Of a stretch of 7,211 nucleotides of DNA, positions 5,654-7,211 are shown piece by piece; position 1 is the first letter of the stretch, and every line of letters starts with the position of its first letter. The stretch is taken from the NCBI GenBank assembly GCA_009774465.1, contig VSNT01000164.1:1-7211 (forward strand), given 5' to 3'. The notes under the pieces were generated by a model that made no database searches, had not been told where the DNA came from, and was given only the letters and a program-made list of their open reading frames with translations. The DNA is from Lachnospiraceae bacterium. GTDB lineage: Bacteria > Bacillota_A > Clostridia > Lachnospirales > Lachnospiraceae. A program made the translations under genes and the position numbers.

Positions 5654-7027
5654 ATGAATGACAGATGTTTGTTTCGCAGGGAATTATTGAGAATTGCATT
5701 ACCGATAACGCTGCAATGTCTGTTGCAGTCATCTTTTGGTGTGGTTGACCAGATTATGACAGGACAATTAGGGAGTATCAGTATTGCAGGAATCGGGCTG
5801 GCGGGTAAATTTACTTCTTTGTTTTCAGTTCTTATTTCTGCAATTATGGCAGCGGCAGGAATTATGATTGCACAGTACATAGGAAATAAGGACAAAAGGC
5901 AGGTTAGCAGAAGTTTTTTTATTAACTTTGGGCTGGCTGCTATGATTACAATTTTCTTTATGGGGGTTAGCCTTATTTTTTCTGTAAAACTTATGGGAGT
6001 TTACACAAAAGATAATGAAACAGTGACAGTGGCGGCACAGTACCTGAAAATATTTTCTCTGTTATTTCTCCCCCTTATGGCAAATATGATGTTATCTACA
6101 TTTCTGCGATGTGTGCAGGCTGCATCAGTCCCTTTGTATACCAGCGCCATTGCAGCAGCGGCAAATACAGGGCTGAATTATGCCCTCATTTTTGGCAAGT
6201 TTGGATTTCCCCAAATGGGATACAGAGGAGCCGCATGGGCGTCTGTAATTGCCCAGGTGATCGGGTGTCTGCTTCTTTTCCTCATTTTTATCAAAATGTA
6301 CAGAAAAAGAGGGTGGAAACTTACAATTGCTTCTGTTCGTATGGATGATGAAGAAAGTGGCAGTCGAAAGAGTTATCTTTTTTGGTGGAAGCAATACGTG
6401 GGTATTATTCTGCCCATATTGGTCTGTGAGTTTTTCTGGAGCCTGGGGGAAAATGTGTATGCAGGAATTTATGGGCACATTGGAACAGGAGCCTTTGCGG
6501 CAATGACATTGACCAATCCGGTACAGGCAATTACGATTGGGGCATTAAGCGGAGTTTCTCAGGCGGCAGGTATTATGATCGGAAAGACTTTAGGTGCCGG
6601 GGAATATGAAAAGGCATATAAAGATGGGAAGAAATTAATGTGGTATGGTTTTACAGGTTCTCTTCTTTTATCCATTCTTCTTCTACTGTGCAGCAGATAT
6701 TATGTCAGAATTTTTAATGTGGAGGACAGTGTCAGAAAAATGGCGGAAAGTCTGCTTCTGGTGTATGCCCTTGTTTCACCGGTTAAAGTGCAGAATATGA
6801 TTCTTGGCGGTGGAATTATACGCAGCGGCGGAAAGACCAATTATGTAATGGTGATAGATCTGATTGGAACCTGGCTGTTTGGCGTGCCGTTGGGACTTAT
6901 GGCGGCTTTTGTCTGGCATATGCCGATTGTAGCAGTTTATTTCATTTTGTCTATGGAAGAGTGTGTGCGATTGGGAATTTCAATTGCAGTGTATCGGAGG
7001 AAGAAGTGGATGCAGAGTTTGGAGTGA
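5654..7027 (+). CDS. MATE family multidrug/metabolite efflux transporter
   Basis: This integral membrane antiporter of 457 residues has the length and twelve-helix, two-half layout of the MATE (NorM/DinF-like) family, which exports cationic or other compounds using Na+ or H+. The N-terminal half opens with LPITLQCLLQSSFGVVDQIMTGQLG (16-40), where Asp32 in TM1 is the acidic residue expected there. It also has STFLRC (148-153), NTGLNYALIFGKFGFPQMGYRGAAWAS (171-197), and a basic, charged cytoplasmic loop (about 214-247). The C-terminal half repeats the pattern, with NPVQAITIGALSGVSQAAGIMIG (288-310) and the signature GGGIIRSGGKTNYVMVIDLIGTWLFGVPLG (385-414). The ATG at 5654 follows AGGAGG at 5638-5643, a 10-nt gap. 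Substrate cannot be predicted. A palindrome just upstream suggests dedicated regulation. No clear terminator follows the stop codon. Confidence 0.95.
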   Translation: MNDRCLFRRELLRIALPITLQCLLQSSFGVVDQIMTGQLGSISIAGIGLAGKFTSLFSVLISAIMAAAGIMIAQYIGNKDKRQVSRSFFINFGLAAMITIFFMGVSLIFSVKLMGVYTKDNETVTVAAQYLKIFSLLFLPLMANMMLSTFLRCVQAASVPLYTSAIAAAANTGLNYALIFGKFGFPQMGYRGAAWASVIAQVIGCLLLFLIFIKMYRKRGWKLTIASVRMDDEESGSRKSYLFWWKQYVGIILPILVCEFFWSLGENVYAGIYGHIGTGAFAAMTLTNPVQAITIGALSGVSQAAGIMIGKTLGAGEYEKAYKDGKKLMWYGFTGSLLLSILLLLCSRYYVRIFNVEDSVRKMAESLLLVYALVSPVKVQNMILGGGIIRSGGKTNYVMVIDLIGTWLFGVPLGLMAAFVWHMPIVAVYFILSMEECVRLGISIAVYRRKKWMQSLE

Positions 7028-7103
7028 ATTTTTGGTGAGTGGTGGAGCAGCTGGGGCAGGTGTAAATTTCTACGTCGCCACGCTCCCGCTCCATAAAAAT
7101 AAC

Positions 7104-7132
7104 TTGCAAAACGATATTTTGTATGGTAATAT
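7104..7132 (+). promoter_or_regulatory. Candidate promoter at the right end, reading out of the window
   Basis: TTGCAA (7104-7109) and TAATAT (7127-7132) are separated by exactly 17 nt, with TG at 7124-7125 giving an extended -10. It lies in the 184-nt stretch after the MATE gene, which has no convincing ORF. It probably drives a gene beyond the right edge. Two inverted repeats overlap its -10 region, which suggests control by a DNA-binding protein or by RNA structure. Confidence 0.45.
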
Positions 7133-7152
7133 CGTATCAAAGCATACAAAAT
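7111..7152. repeat. Two overlapping, mutually exclusive inverted repeats
   Basis: ACGATATT (7111-7118) is matched exactly by AATATCGT (7128-7135). ATTTTGTATG (7116-7125) is matched exactly by CATACAAAAT (7143-7152). The first arm of the second repeat overlaps the first arm and loop of the first repeat, so only one of the two stems can form in one strand. The first repeat brackets the candidate -10 at 7127-7132. Confidence 0.6.
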
Positions 7153-7187
7153 TTCTATTAATCAAATAGTTGTTATTTTCTATAACT

Positions 7188-7205
7188 GCTGCCTGTCCAG
7201 GCAGC
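7188..7205. repeat. Short GC-rich hairpin at the right edge
   Basis: GCTGCCTG (7188-7195) is followed, after TC, by its exact complement CAGGCAGC (7198-7205). As RNA this gives a seven-pair stem with a GTCC loop. No T-run follows within the six bases left in the window, and none is present on the - strand side, so its role as a terminator or regulatory hairpin cannot be judged here. Confidence 0.45.
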
Positions 7206-7211
7206 GGAATG

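Noticed and set aside
7043..7093. Weak TGGAGC/GCTCCA inverted repeat after the MATE gene as a terminator
   Set aside because: There are only six pairs with a loop of about 39 nt, followed by an A-run and not a T-run on the + strand, so it does not meet the pattern of an intrinsic terminator.
6963..7169. 68-codon + strand open frame overlapping the end of the MATE gene
   Set aside because: It begins in another frame within the transporter, has no ribosome binding site of its own, and its product shows no recognisable features.

Overview
The window reads as chromosomal DNA from a low-GC Gram-positive of the Clostridia, most likely the Lachnospiraceae. The reasons are A/T-rich codon use, strong AGGAGG-type ribosome binding sites, the clostridial style of the glycogen phosphorylase (about 770 residues, TNGITFRRW), and the mix of MCP, LacI-family and MATE genes. 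The family-level call is an inference from style, not a database match. All four complete genes are on the + strand and all look intact.

Layout. (1) Bases 1-47 are probably the last codons of an upstream gene, followed 13 nt later by a methyl-accepting chemotaxis protein (61-1524) with a short extracellular sensor, two HAMP-like stretches and a standard cytoplasmic signalling hairpin. A clear intrinsic terminator ends this unit (1547-1575). (2) From 1573 to about 1710 lies a highly structured, more GC-rich intergenic block of nested inverted repeats, a candidate interspersed repeat. (3) A promoter with an embedded 14-bp perfect palindrome centred on CG (1748-1761) precedes glgP, a glycogen/alpha-glucan phosphorylase (1921-4230), which ends in a strong terminator (4289-4317). 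(4) A second hairpin (4321-4354) precedes a LacI-family regulator (4435-5439). (5) A 214-nt gap with a near-perfect 24-bp palindrome (5552-5575) leads to a 12-helix MATE efflux transporter (5654-7027). (6) The right end (7028-7211) holds a candidate promoter overlapped by two mutually exclusive inverted repeats, plus a small GC-rich hairpin, presumably serving a gene beyond the window.

How the genes may work together. The best-supported link is between glgP and the LacI-type gene. The palindrome between the -35 and -10 of the glgP promoter has the form bound by LacI-family proteins, and such a regulator is encoded just downstream. A simple model is that this regulator represses alpha-glucan phosphorolysis until a sugar signal is present. 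A CcpA-type cre reading of the same site is a real alternative. The MCP and MATE genes appear to be separate units with no obvious tie to glucan metabolism.

I found no mobile element, CRISPR array, tRNA or rRNA, and no clear previously undescribed multi-gene system. The unexplained content is in the intergenic DNA.
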